Below, piece by piece: positions 34,465-42,314 of a stretch of DNA of 46,419 bases. This DNA comes from Nitrospira sp. CR1.2 (GTDB lineage Bacteria; Nitrospirota; Nitrospiria; Nitrospirales; Nitrospiraceae), in the NCBI GenBank assembly GCA_014055495.1, contig WIAG01000027.1, forward strand, positions 1-46,419. The letters run 5' to 3'. Position 1 is the first letter of the stretch. Each line of letters starts with the position of its first letter. A model generated the notes under the pieces. The model saw only the letters and a list, made by a program, of their open reading frames with translations. It made no database searches and had not been told where the DNA came from. The translations under genes and the position numbers were made by a program.

Positions 34465-34962
34465 CTACGGGTGTAACCCCTTGATGATGCCCTTCTTGAT
34501 CAAGAGGGCCACGGGAACCCGCTGCTTCATAAACGTCTGAGCCACCCACCGGAGATCGTCCGCCATCGTCTGCTCCGACAAAGTCCGGTGAGGAATTTTC
34601 ATCGTATCGAGTAATTGTGGCATGGTCTCACCCATCACGAGATGTTCCGGGGCGTCTTTGCCCTCAAACCCCCGCCAGGAGACCAGCAAGATGCACGGCT
34701 GCCGATAGATCACATTGAGCGACACCAGCGTGTTGAGCGAGGTGCCCAGCCCGGAGTTCTGCATGAGCACGGCCGGAATTTTTCCGGCCATAAACGCACC
34801 GGCGGCCATGGCGACGGCTTCATCCTCCCTGACAGCAGGCGTGTAGAGTTTGCGGGTGAGGAGTTCTTCGATGATGCCGCCCAGGAGGGAATCGGGCACG
34901 CCCGTGAAGAAATTGACCCCTAACTGTTCCAACGCCTGCACGAAGATGTCACTATCGACCAT
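34465..34962 (-). CDS. Phosphonopyruvate decarboxylase, N-terminal (alpha) subunit
   Basis: The product is 165 residues. FFTGVPDSLLGGIIEEL matches the start of phosphonopyruvate decarboxylases, and AVREDEAVAMAAGAFMAG carries the conserved Glu that activates ThDP. MQNSGLGTSLNTL is another family motif. It forms the pyrimidine-binding half and needs the beta subunit for activity. AAGAGGAG precedes the start, and a sigma70-like promoter lies 45-73 bp upstream, so this is the first gene of the phosphonate operon. Sulfopyruvate decarboxylase is the alternative reading, because that enzyme is also split. The phosphonate neighbours favour Ppd. Confidence 0.85.
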   Translation of the reverse strand: MVDSDIFVQALEQLGVNFFTGVPDSLLGGIIEELLTRKLYTPAVREDEAVAMAAGAFMAGKIPAVLMQNSGLGTSLNTLVSLNVIYRQPCILLVSWRGFEGKDAPEHLVMGETMPQLLDTMKIPHRTLSEQTMADDLRWVAQTFMKQRVPVALLIKKGIIKGLHP

Positions 34963-35006
34963 GAACCATGCTCCTCTTGCCGGGACGAGCCCGACACAAG
35001 AGGCGC

Positions 35007-35035
35007 ATTATAGCCAAGGGGTCCCCCATTCACAA
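35007..35035 (-). promoter_or_regulatory. Sigma70-like promoter of the phosphonate operon
   Basis: On the minus strand, TTGTGA (35030-35035) and a perfect TATAAT (35007-35012) are separated by 17 bp. This places the start of transcription near 35000, about 40 bases before the first start codon. The region also separates the operon from the divergent secreted-protein genes. Confidence 0.7.
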
Positions 35036-35104
35036 GAACGACGCGCACGGGTTGCCGCCGCCAGAACGACCGTGATAGCGTGCCGATAGCCCTACTCAAT
35101 CGCC

Positions 35105-35647
35105 ATGCGCACTTCCTGTTCGATATGGTCGCCTCCCGCCTTCCGGCGCTGGGTTCTGCTGCCCGGCCTGCTGCTCCTCGGTCTCGTCGGACCCGTCTTT
35201 GCCATCACCATGGCGAACGATCCGTCCGGCTACCGTGAACTCCGCTGGGGGATGTCCCTCGGCGACGTCTCGGACCTCATCGTGGCGCAGGAGAACACCC
35301 ATACGACCGATTACACATTCAAGGATCGCCCACCTGCGTACGCCGATATCCCAGTGGATAGTGTGCTGCTGTCCACCGTGGATGCCCAGTTCGCACGGGT
35401 CACCATTCGCTATAGTGGCGCCCAGACCCACAAGCAGGTGTTGCAGTATCTCGAACGGACGTACGGCGCCATCGAGCGGCTCCCGGGACAGATGATGCGA
35501 GGCCTGAACCAGCAATATACCTGGCGAGGACCGGACACGGAGATCAGCCTGACGTATGAAGCCAACCGGGACCGAGGTTTCATCTTCATCGAGAGCCGGA
35601 GCCTGGCTCCCCGGTTTCAAGATCGGATTCCGAACACAGGGGACTAA
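35105..35647 (+). CDS. Secreted protein of unknown function, tandem paralog 1
   Basis: The product is 180 residues with a signal peptide: basic start, a Leu-rich core (LLPGLLLLGLVG), and likely cleavage after VFA. The mature part has GYRELRWGMSLGDVSDLI, a pattern seen in small periplasmic proteins that begin with a G-x-x-W-G element. It later has FARVTIRYSG, QVLQYLERTYG and FIFIESRSL. The downstream gene encodes a paralog of the same layout. The mature part probably folds as a small alpha/beta periplasmic domain. No catalytic residues or partners are recognised. It is divergent from the phosphonate operon. Confidence 0.75.
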   Translation: MRTSCSIWSPPAFRRWVLLPGLLLLGLVGPVFAITMANDPSGYRELRWGMSLGDVSDLIVAQENTHTTDYTFKDRPPAYADIPVDSVLLSTVDAQFARVTIRYSGAQTHKQVLQYLERTYGAIERLPGQMMRGLNQQYTWRGPDTEISLTYEANRDRGFIFIESRSLAPRFQDRIPNTGD

Positions 35648-35653
35648 TCGAAC

Positions 35654-36181
35654 ATGCGCAGACCACCCACGCGCCTCCATGTCTATTGGTTGATGACGAT
35701 CCTCGCGGCGGCCGGCCTGTTGATGTCCGCCGCTCCCGCGCTGGCCGTCCCCATGCAAAACGACCCCAATGGATTCGACGGCATCCCCTGGGGAGCGGCC
35801 GTTGCCGAATCGGACCGGTTCGTCAAGGTCGAGGACGCAGGCCGGGTGCAAACCTTCGAACCCAAAACGACGCCACACACCCTGGGACCGGCGGCGGTCG
35901 ACGCGATGAAGTTCAGCACCATCGATGGGAAATTCGCCCGTGTCATGGTGCGCTACACCGGCAAAGAAACCCATGACCGCCTGCTGACGTTCTTGCAGCA
36001 ACAGTTCGGGCCGATCGATCAGACTCCCGGACAGATGGCCGGCGGCGCCGTGAAGTTTTTCAACTGGCAGGGGCCCGACAGCGCAATCATCCTCCGGTAT
36101 GATCTGCGTACCGGCCTCGGCGTGATCTTTTTCGAAAGTGAAGCTTTTCGCGTGAAGTTGAACGAAGGCAATTCCCCCTAA
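35654..36181 (+). CDS. Secreted protein of unknown function, tandem paralog 2
   Basis: The product is 175 residues with a signal peptide ending near ALA (LAAAGLLMSAAPALA). The mature sequence parallels the preceding gene: GFDGIPWGAAVAESD against GYRELRWGMSLGDVSD, FARVMVRYTGKETHDRLL against FARVTIRYSGAQTHKQVL, and FGPIDQTPGQM against YGAIERLPGQM. It is only 6 bp downstream of paralog 1, so the two are co-transcribed. Its TAA stop is immediately followed by the family B repeat. Function is unknown. Confidence 0.75.
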   Translation: MRRPPTRLHVYWLMTILAAAGLLMSAAPALAVPMQNDPNGFDGIPWGAAVAESDRFVKVEDAGRVQTFEPKTTPHTLGPAAVDAMKFSTIDGKFARVMVRYTGKETHDRLLTFLQQQFGPIDQTPGQMAGGAVKFFNWQGPDSAIILRYDLRTGLGVIFFESEAFRVKLNEGNSP

Positions 36182-36413
36182 CCCGCATCATTCATGGCGG
36201 TTCGTCGCGAAACCGGCGCGCGGAGCCGTGAGGGCCCAAGGCGTACTCGTGCAGTACGTCGAGGGCGCACGGCGCGATGAAGAAAGAGCGCCACGTTTGT
36301 GCGCGCCGCCGAGTCGGTGAGGCGGCCGGACCGAAGGGGAAAGCCCGTCGGCCGAAGGCTGGTTGCAGCAGCGGATCGGCGATTGGAGCGGAAGCGGTAA
36401 TGAATAATGCGGG
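36182..36413. repeat. Inverted-repeat-flanked intergenic element, family B
   Basis: CCCGCATCATTCAT (36182-36195) pairs with ATGAATAATGCGGG (36400-36413), 13 of 14 complementary. The interior has a GTAC...GTAC stem-like core and is very GC-rich, with no coding frame. It starts directly after the TAA of the upstream gene. A related left end lies at the stop codon of the RND pump gene (41640). Confidence 0.72.
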
Positions 36414-36510
36414 CTAACGTTCTGACCGGTTTCCGGCCGCTCGGCGACTTCCCGTCGAGGCTGAAATGCGCGCGATTCTTGTCTTGTTTCACGCTCGCAT
36501 GATAGCTTGA

Positions 36511-36534
36511 CGGTGAGTAACCACTCACTCACCG
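36511..36534. promoter_or_regulatory. Probable TetR-family operator
   Basis: CGGTGAGT (36511-36518) and ACTCACCG (36527-36534) form a perfect 8-bp dyad with an 8-bp spacer that itself contains another ACTC half-site. It lies 14 bp upstream of the TetR start codon and overlaps a TTGACG -35-like element at 36507-36512. Autorepression of the regulator-pump operon is the likely use. Confidence 0.65.
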
Positions 36535-36547
36535 GACAGGCCATTCG

Positions 36548-37195
36548 ATGAAAGCAGCCGCCGCCCTTGCCCGCACGCCCGGCCGGGACCGTCAAGCCAG
36601 CCTGATTTCCTCCGCCGCCAGTCTCTTCGCCGCCAAGGGTTTCAACGGTACCACGACGAAAGAAATCGCCAAAGCCGCCGGTGTGAGTGAGGCCTTGGTA
36701 TTCAAGTATTTCCCGACCAAACGCGCGCTCTATGCGGCGATCCTCGCCGAGAAGGCCCCTCTCAGCGAGTTGCTCAACGCCGTCGAGGCAGTGGCCCGCA
36801 CACGTGACGACCATCGTGTCTTTACGCTCATCGCCGGGTACCGGATTCGCCCGGGAGCCGATCCGACGATGCTGCGATTGTTGCTCTTCAGCGCCTTGGA
36901 AGGCCACGAGCTGGCGGATATGTTTTTCGGCAAACAACACCGGGTGTTTTACGACTATCTGGCCGGATATATTCGGACCAGGATCGACGAAGGCGCCTTC
37001 CGTCGCATCGATCCCCTGTTGGCGGCCCGCGCCTTCATCGGCATGGTGGTCCACCACCGTCTGCTGCATGAGATATTCGAGGTTCCGTTGCATTGCCCGC
37101 ACAAGGACATCGTGCGCACTTACGTGGAATTGTTCTTGAAAGGTTTGCAACGTCCCGCGGCAGCCAAAAAGCGAGGCCTGACCCGTGTCCGGTAA
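36548..37195 (+). CDS. TetR-family transcriptional regulator
   Basis: The product is 215 residues. The N-terminal TetR helix-turn-helix is complete: LISSAASLFAAKGFNGTTTK, then EIAKAAGVSEALVFKYFPTK. The C-terminal ligand-binding part resembles AcrR-like repressors that also act on RND pumps. The gene ends inside the start of the adaptor gene (11-bp overlap), and a palindromic operator sits just upstream. It probably represses the three-gene operon until an inducer, perhaps a pump substrate, binds. Confidence 0.92.
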   Translation: MKAAAALARTPGRDRQASLISSAASLFAAKGFNGTTTKEIAKAAGVSEALVFKYFPTKRALYAAILAEKAPLSELLNAVEAVARTRDDHRVFTLIAGYRIRPGADPTMLRLLLFSALEGHELADMFFGKQHRVFYDYLAGYIRTRIDEGAFRRIDPLLAARAFIGMVVHHRLLHEIFEVPLHCPHKDIVRTYVELFLKGLQRPAAAKKRGLTRVR

Positions 37196-38378
37196 TCCGA
37201 TCACACGACATCCCATCGTCACCCTCGGGCTGATCGTCTTTGTCGCTGTGGCGGCCTTGGTCGTGTTTCGCCTCACGAGCGGCGCCAAGACCGACCCGCG
37301 CAAGAACCGGATCCTCACCGTGGGCACCATGACGCCCATCAAACAGGATCTCGACGTGCGGTTGACCTACACCGCCGATTTGATCCCGAACCAGCTCGTG
37401 AACATCTTCTCACGCGTGGACGGGTACATTGCCAAGATCTATGTCGATAAGGGCGATCTGGTGAAGGCCAATCAGCTGCTGGTCGAAATCGATCACACCG
37501 ACTATGTGCATGCCGTCAATCAGGCCAAGGCCAACCTGCTCTCCGCGCAAGCAAAGGTGGTCCAGCAGGACGCCGGCGTGCGGAATGCCACGCTCACGCT
37601 CGACCGCATGCAGGCGCTGATCAAGGACCAGTTCGTGTCCCAACAGGATCTGGACACGGCCCTCGTGAACCGTGATGCCGCCGTGGCCTTACAGGATTCT
37701 CTCCGCGCCCAGGTGCAACAGATGACGGTCGCCCTGGCACAGGCCGAGACAAATCTCGCCTATTCGTACATCCGCGCCCCATTTGCCGGCTATATCGCCG
37801 AGCGCAACCTCGACCCCGGCGCCTATGTGAGCGGCACCACCGCCAGCACCTCGACGGTCTCGCGCGGCATCTTGAGCGTACACGACGTCGAAACCGTCCG
37901 CACATTGATCGAGGTGGTGGAGAAGGACGTCCCCCTCGTGCAAGTCGGACAACGCGCCGACGTCCGCGCCGAGGCCTATCCGAACGAGGTCTTCGAGGGC
38001 CGGGTCACCCGCATTGTCCAAGCCTTGAATCGCGCCACGCGCACCATGACCGTGGAGGTCGATCTGCCGAACAAGGACCATCGCCTGAAAGGCGGCATGT
38101 TCGCCCGCGTCGAAGTCCTGGTCGGGAGACATCCCCAGGCAATTCAGATCCCACTGGATGCGGTGAGCCGACTGGAAGAATCCCAGTATGTCTATGTGGT
38201 CAAGGACGGGAAGGCCCACCAGGTTCCAGTTGAACTTGGCGCTCGCGCCGACAATCGTGTCGAAGTGCTGAAAGGACTCACAGGGGACGAACAACTGATC
38301 GTCTCCGGCAAGGATTTGGTGAGCGAAGGCGTCCCGGTCCAAACACAGCAGATAGACACCGTGAAACGTGAGTCGTAA
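37185..38378 (+). CDS. RND efflux periplasmic adaptor (membrane fusion protein, HlyD/AcrA type)
   Basis: The product is 397 residues from GTG 37185. A single N-terminal membrane anchor (VTLGLIVFVAVAALVVF) is followed by the lipoyl-like half-motif VDGYIAKIYVDKGDLVKANQLLVEID. A coiled-coil hairpin (about residues 100-190, rich in Gln/Ala/Asp) follows, then the second lipoyl half AYSYIRAPFAGYIAERN. Beta-barrel and membrane-proximal domains complete it. It connects the RND pump to an outer-membrane channel. No TolC-like gene is adjacent, so the channel must be encoded elsewhere. Confidence 0.93.
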   Translation: MSGNPITRHPIVTLGLIVFVAVAALVVFRLTSGAKTDPRKNRILTVGTMTPIKQDLDVRLTYTADLIPNQLVNIFSRVDGYIAKIYVDKGDLVKANQLLVEIDHTDYVHAVNQAKANLLSAQAKVVQQDAGVRNATLTLDRMQALIKDQFVSQQDLDTALVNRDAAVALQDSLRAQVQQMTVALAQAETNLAYSYIRAPFAGYIAERNLDPGAYVSGTTASTSTVSRGILSVHDVETVRTLIEVVEKDVPLVQVGQRADVRAEAYPNEVFEGRVTRIVQALNRATRTMTVEVDLPNKDHRLKGGMFARVEVLVGRHPQAIQIPLDAVSRLEESQYVYVVKDGKAHQVPVELGARADNRVEVLKGLTGDEQLIVSGKDLVSEGVPVQTQQIDTVKRES

Positions 38379-38462
38379 CAGGTACCACGCGAAGGGACCT
38401 CCTCCGTTGACGCTGTGCTCATGTCGTTTCACATCTAACGTTTCACCTCCCGCGTCTCCATC

Positions 38463-41400
38463 ATGTGGCTGACACTGCTCGCACTTCGCAACCGCATCGG
38501 CATCCTGATGCTGTCCCTCGCTATGGTGATCTTGGGGGCCACGTCGCTGGAACGACTCCCGGTCGATCTCTTTCCCAACATTCAAGTTCCGGTCGCTTTT
38601 GTCGGGGTCATCTACAAAGGCGCGCCTCCGCTGGACATCGAGCAAAGCGTCGTCTATCCCATTGAGAAGGCCGTCAGTTCCGCCTCCAACGTTGAACATG
38701 TGGAGTCGTTCGCCAAGCAAGGCATCGGGGCGGTGCAGATCTGGTTCAACTGGGGTGCGGACATCAATGTGGGCCAGATGGAGGTGATGCAGCGCATCAC
38801 CCAAATTTTGAACAGCCTCCCGCCGGGCATTCTGCAGCCCTTCATCGTCAAGTTCGACGTCTCCAACATTCCGGTCGCCTTCGTGACCGCTTCCGGCGGC
38901 GATCTCGACGAACGGGCGCTCTACGACCTGGCCTACAACACCATCGCCCCTCAAATCGAACAAATCGCCAATGTCGCCGCAGCCACGGTGGAAGGCGGGA
39001 AGATCCGGCAGATCAACATCAATCTGGACCCGGCTCTGCTCCAAGCACGGGGTCTCTCCATCCTCGACGTCGTCAAGGCCGTGAAGGCCTCCAACCTGAT
39101 CCTGCCGTCAGGCGACATCAAGGCGGGAAACCTCGACTACAACGTGTTTACCAACACCCAGTTCAAGACCGTGGAGCCCATCAACGATGTCGTCGTGATG
39201 ATCGACGCGCGCGGCAACCCCGTGCGCGTGCGGGATGTCGGCATCGTGGCCGATTCATCGGATATTCAAACCAACGTGGTCCGCACGGACGGCAAACGAT
39301 CGGTCTATCTCCGGGTCAACAAACAGCCGATCGCCAACACGGTGGAAGTCGTCGACAGCTTGCGCAAGGCGATTCCCAAAATGATCGGCATTCCTCCCGG
39401 GGTACAGTTGGGGATCTCCTTCGATCAGTCGGTCTACATCCGGCAATCGATCAAGAACCTCATCGAGCAGGCGCTGCACGGGTCGCTGCTGGCGGCGGCG
39501 GTCATCCTGCTGTTCTTGCGAAACCTCACCAGCACGCTGATCATCTCGGTCGCCATCCCGCTGTCGATTCTGGTCACGTTCATTGTGCTGTACTTCACCA
39601 ACCAGACGCTGAACGTCTTCACGATGGGAGGATTGGCGCTGGGCATCGGGCGCCTGGTGGACGATTCGATCGTCGAACTCGAAAACATCCAACGCCATTT
39701 GAACGTCGACCGGAATCGCTGGGACGCGATCGTCAACGCCGCTCGCGAGGTCGCCATGCCGATCTTCGCCTCCACGGTCACCACCGTCGTCGTGTTCCTG
39801 CCGATGTTCTTTATCGTCGGCATCGCGCGGCTCCTGCTCATTCCGTTGACGCTCACAATCGCCATCGCGTTGTTCACCTCGTTCTTCGTCTCACGGACCG
39901 TCACACCGGCGCTCTGTTATCGCTTCTTGAAATCGGAACAGGAGGCGCACCGCTCGCTCCCCTCCTGGTTCGTGCGCATCATGCAGTGGAGCCAGCGACG
40001 GTACGAAGCCCTCGATGAAGGGTACGAACGCAGCCTGCGCTGGGTGTTGGCCCATCGCCGCACGTTATTGGTCGCCGTGGTCGCGCTGTTCGTGAGTTCC
40101 CTCGCGTTGTTGCCCTTCATCGGGACCGAATTTCTGCCGGTATCGGACGAAAGCCAGTTCCGCATCGTCTTGCGCGCGCCCGTCGGCCAGCGGGTGGAAA
40201 AAACCGTCGATCAAGTCGCCGAGGTCGAACGGGTCCTGCGGGAAAAGATTCTACCGGACGAGTTGGAAGCGATCGCCTCCAGCACCGGGGTGCTCGCGCA
40301 GGGACGCTCCTCGCTGTTCAATCCCAACACCGGGCCGCATACGTCGGTCATTTCCGTCTATCTGGTCTCTCCAGACAAACGCCGACGCAACCAGGTCGAG
40401 ATCATGAATGCCGTGCGGCCGTCGGTCGTCAAACTGTTTCCCGGCGTGGCGATGTTCTTCGATCCGGGCGGCCTGGTGAAACGCGTGACGAGTTTCGGCT
40501 CGCAGAAATCCATCGACGTGGAGATTTACGGCTACGACTTCGAAAAGGCCCGGATCGTCATCCAGCAGGTACAGGAGATCATGCACAAAATCCCGGGCAT
40601 GGCGGACGTCGAAGTCAGCCGTGAAGAGAACTACCCCGAAGTCAATGTGGTGGTGGATCGGGAAAAGGCCGCGTTGCTCGGCGTCAGCGAAACGGATGTC
40701 GCGAATGCCGTGTTGTTCTCCCTTAACGGGAACGGCCAGACCGACCCGATCATCTACACCGATCCGCAGAACGGGAATGAGTACTACATCAGCGCCTGGC
40801 TCGCCGAGGAACATCGCAAGGACCTGACGGCCATCGAACATGTGCTGCTGACGACGAAAAACGGCGAGCCGGTGCTGCTGAAGAATCTGGCCACACTGAA
40901 ATTGAACGCCGGGCCCGTGAAGATCGAGCGCAAATACTTCCAGCGCGTCGTCCACATCACGGCCAACCCGGTCGGCCGCGATCTCGGCGCCATTGCCCAG
41001 GACCTGGAATCGGCATTCGCCCAGATGCAATTGCCGACAGGCTTCAGCATCCGGCTCGCCGGCCAGATCCAGCAACAACGCGAGACCTTCGAGGGCCTCA
41101 TGTATGCCAGCGCCCTGGCCTTGGTTCTGGTGTACATGGTGATGGCCGCACAGTTTAAATCGCTGATCGATCCCTTCATCATCATGTTTTCGGTACCGAT
41201 GGGCATTCCGGGCGTGATCGTCATTCTCTACCTCACCAACACGACGATCTCAACTTCGTCTCTGATGGGCATCATCATGATGCTGGGCATCGTCGTCTCC
41301 AACGGTGTCCTATTGGTTGATTACACCAATGTGTTGCGGCGCCGTGGACTGAACCTCTCCGCCGCCGTCGTCACAGCCTCTCGCACCAGGCTACGGCCGA

Positions 41401-41642
41401 TTCTCATGACGTCGCTCGCCACGGTCGTGGGTCTGATCCCGATGGCCCTCGGACTGGGAACCGGCAGCGAAACCAACGCGCCCCTCGCGCGCGCCGTCGT
41501 GGGCGGTCTCACCGTCTCGACGATCCTGACGCTGTTTCTCGTCCCGACCGTTTATACGATGCTGGAAGAACGGTTCCCGCGGCGAGCAGACGAACTGGGT
41601 CAAACACCGGCAGAACCGGAGTTGGCAGGGCAACAGGCCTAG
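38463..41642 (+). CDS. RND efflux transporter, HAE1/AcrB-type inner-membrane pump
   Basis: The product is 1,059 residues, the usual length for the family. It has 12 membrane helices in two halves, each followed by a large periplasmic loop. The proton-relay Asp pair is in LVDDSIVELENIQRH (Asp400-Asp401). Helix-loop elements such as RLPVDLFPNI and GTEFLPVSDESQF are conserved. It starts 84 bp after the adaptor stop. It should drive proton-coupled export of hydrophobic or amphipathic compounds; the substrate is unknown. The last codon is followed by TAG that also forms the left edge of a family B repeat. Confidence 0.95.
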   Translation: MWLTLLALRNRIGILMLSLAMVILGATSLERLPVDLFPNIQVPVAFVGVIYKGAPPLDIEQSVVYPIEKAVSSASNVEHVESFAKQGIGAVQIWFNWGADINVGQMEVMQRITQILNSLPPGILQPFIVKFDVSNIPVAFVTASGGDLDERALYDLAYNTIAPQIEQIANVAAATVEGGKIRQININLDPALLQARGLSILDVVKAVKASNLILPSGDIKAGNLDYNVFTNTQFKTVEPINDVVVMIDARGNPVRVRDVGIVADSSDIQTNVVRTDGKRSVYLRVNKQPIANTVEVVDSLRKAIPKMIGIPPGVQLGISFDQSVYIRQSIKNLIEQALHGSLLAAAVILLFLRNLTSTLIISVAIPLSILVTFIVLYFTNQTLNVFTMGGLALGIGRLVDDSIVELENIQRHLNVDRNRWDAIVNAAREVAMPIFASTVTTVVVFLPMFFIVGIARLLLIPLTLTIAIALFTSFFVSRTVTPALCYRFLKSEQEAHRSLPSWFVRIMQWSQRRYEALDEGYERSLRWVLAHRRTLLVAVVALFVSSLALLPFIGTEFLPVSDESQFRIVLRAPVGQRVEKTVDQVAEVERVLREKILPDELEAIASSTGVLAQGRSSLFNPNTGPHTSVISVYLVSPDKRRRNQVEIMNAVRPSVVKLFPGVAMFFDPGGLVKRVTSFGSQKSIDVEIYGYDFEKARIVIQQVQEIMHKIPGMADVEVSREENYPEVNVVVDREKAALLGVSETDVANAVLFSLNGNGQTDPIIYTDPQNGNEYYISAWLAEEHRKDLTAIEHVLLTTKNGEPVLLKNLATLKLNAGPVKIERKYFQRVVHITANPVGRDLGAIAQDLESAFAQMQLPTGFSIRLAGQIQQQRETFEGLMYASALALVLVYMVMAAQFKSLIDPFIIMFSVPMGIPGVIVILYLTNTTISTSSLMGIIMMLGIVVSNGVLLVDYTNVLRRRGLNLSAAVVTASRTRLRPILMTSLATVVGLIPMALGLGTGSETNAPLARAVVGGLTVSTILTLFLVPTVYTMLEERFPRRADELGQTPAEPELAGQQA

Positions 41643-41915
41643 CCCGCATGATGCATGAGCAGTTCTGCTGCAATCACCAAATCATTGCTGCGACAGGCCT
41701 TCGGCCGGCGGGCTCGCCCCTCTCAACAGCCTGCGAAGAGTCTGTCCGAGTCATCCTTCGTCGCGAGGCAAAGGAGCTGTTGGTAGAGGCGAGACCGCAG
41801 GCGCTAAAAAACCGGAGGCATATTCACTGGAATACGTTGAGGATTTTTTCGCGCTGAGAACGATGCAGATGCCGGCAGCTCATTTGCCGCAGCAGAATGG
41901 CATGACTCGAACAGA
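41640..41915. repeat. Degenerate repeat region (family B left end plus unrelated non-coding tract)
   Basis: TAGCCCGCATGATGCATGA, which includes the pump stop codon, resembles the TAACCCGCATCATTCATG end of the element at 36179. A short hairpin, GGCCTTCGGCC, and a Lys/Arg-poor non-coding tract follow. No matching right end was found, so the element is partial. The ~275-base stretch holds no convincing gene. Confidence 0.5.
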
Positions 41916-41918
41916 GTC

Positions 41919-42263
41919 TTAAGGACGGAGACTAGGGAAGAGGGAGGCCAATTGCATCGCCAGTCCCATGTCCCCGCTGATGCGGAGTCGACCGGTCATG
42001 GCAATCATGGTGCCGCTGACCTGGCCGTTCAGGACACGGAGACAATCCTCGCCCGACATGGCCAGCGTCACATTCGGGTCCGGACGGGTGCCCTCCGACA
42101 CCTGGCAGGACCCATCCCGAATCTGCACGAGGTACTGCCCTCCGTCGGTACCGTGCAGATCGAACTGGTAGACCACATCCAGCCCTTCGGCCGCCTCAGG
42201 GTCCAGTTTGTCGGCGAGCGTGGCAAAAAAGGCGCGCACCGTTTTGGGTTGTGCGTGATTCAT
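41919..42263 (-). CDS. SCP2 sterol-transfer-like domain protein
   Basis: The product is 114 residues, spanning one SCP2-type domain: VYQFDLHGTDGGQYLVQIRDG, then PDPNVTLAMSGEDCLRVLNG and ALSGDMG-like RISGDMGLAMQLASLF. This fold binds hydrophobic ligands. It is intracellular, with no signal. It is likely co-oriented with the SpeD-like gene, with a strong hairpin between them that covers the region just before its start codon. The biological ligand is unknown; roles in ubiquinone or lipid handling are seen in relatives. Confidence 0.85.
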   Translation of the reverse strand: MNHAQPKTVRAFFATLADKLDPEAAEGLDVVYQFDLHGTDGGQYLVQIRDGSCQVSEGTRPDPNVTLAMSGEDCLRVLNGQVSGTMIAMTGRLRISGDMGLAMQLASLFPSLRP

Positions 42264-42270
42264 GCGATGG

Positions 42271-42303
42271 CGCCCCGGCGAGCCAATGTCCCCCGCCGGG
42301 GCG
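42271..42303 (-). promoter_or_regulatory. GC hairpin before the SCP2 start codon
   Basis: CGCCCCGGCG (42271-42280) and CGCCGGGGCG (42294-42303) form a perfect 10-bp stem with a 13-base loop, ending 7 bases before the SCP2 ATG. It includes the place where a Shine-Dalgarno would be. There is no T-run, so it is more like a ribosome-site-masking or processing hairpin than a simple terminator. Confidence 0.55.
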
Positions 42304-42314
42304 GACGTACCAGG

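Noticed and set aside
35096-36001. Minus-strand ORF of 301 residues overlapping the secreted paralogs
   Set aside because: It is Gly/His/Arg-rich without domains; the plus strand has two signal-peptide proteins with paralogous motifs.
36188-37342. Minus-strand ORF of 384 residues
   Set aside because: It is antisense to the TetR gene and runs through a repeat element; no recognisable domain.
37689-39044. Long minus-strand ORF of 451 residues
   Set aside because: It is antisense to the RND adaptor and pump genes. Its His/Asp/Gly-rich composition is the typical mirror of GC-rich coding DNA, and it has no motifs.
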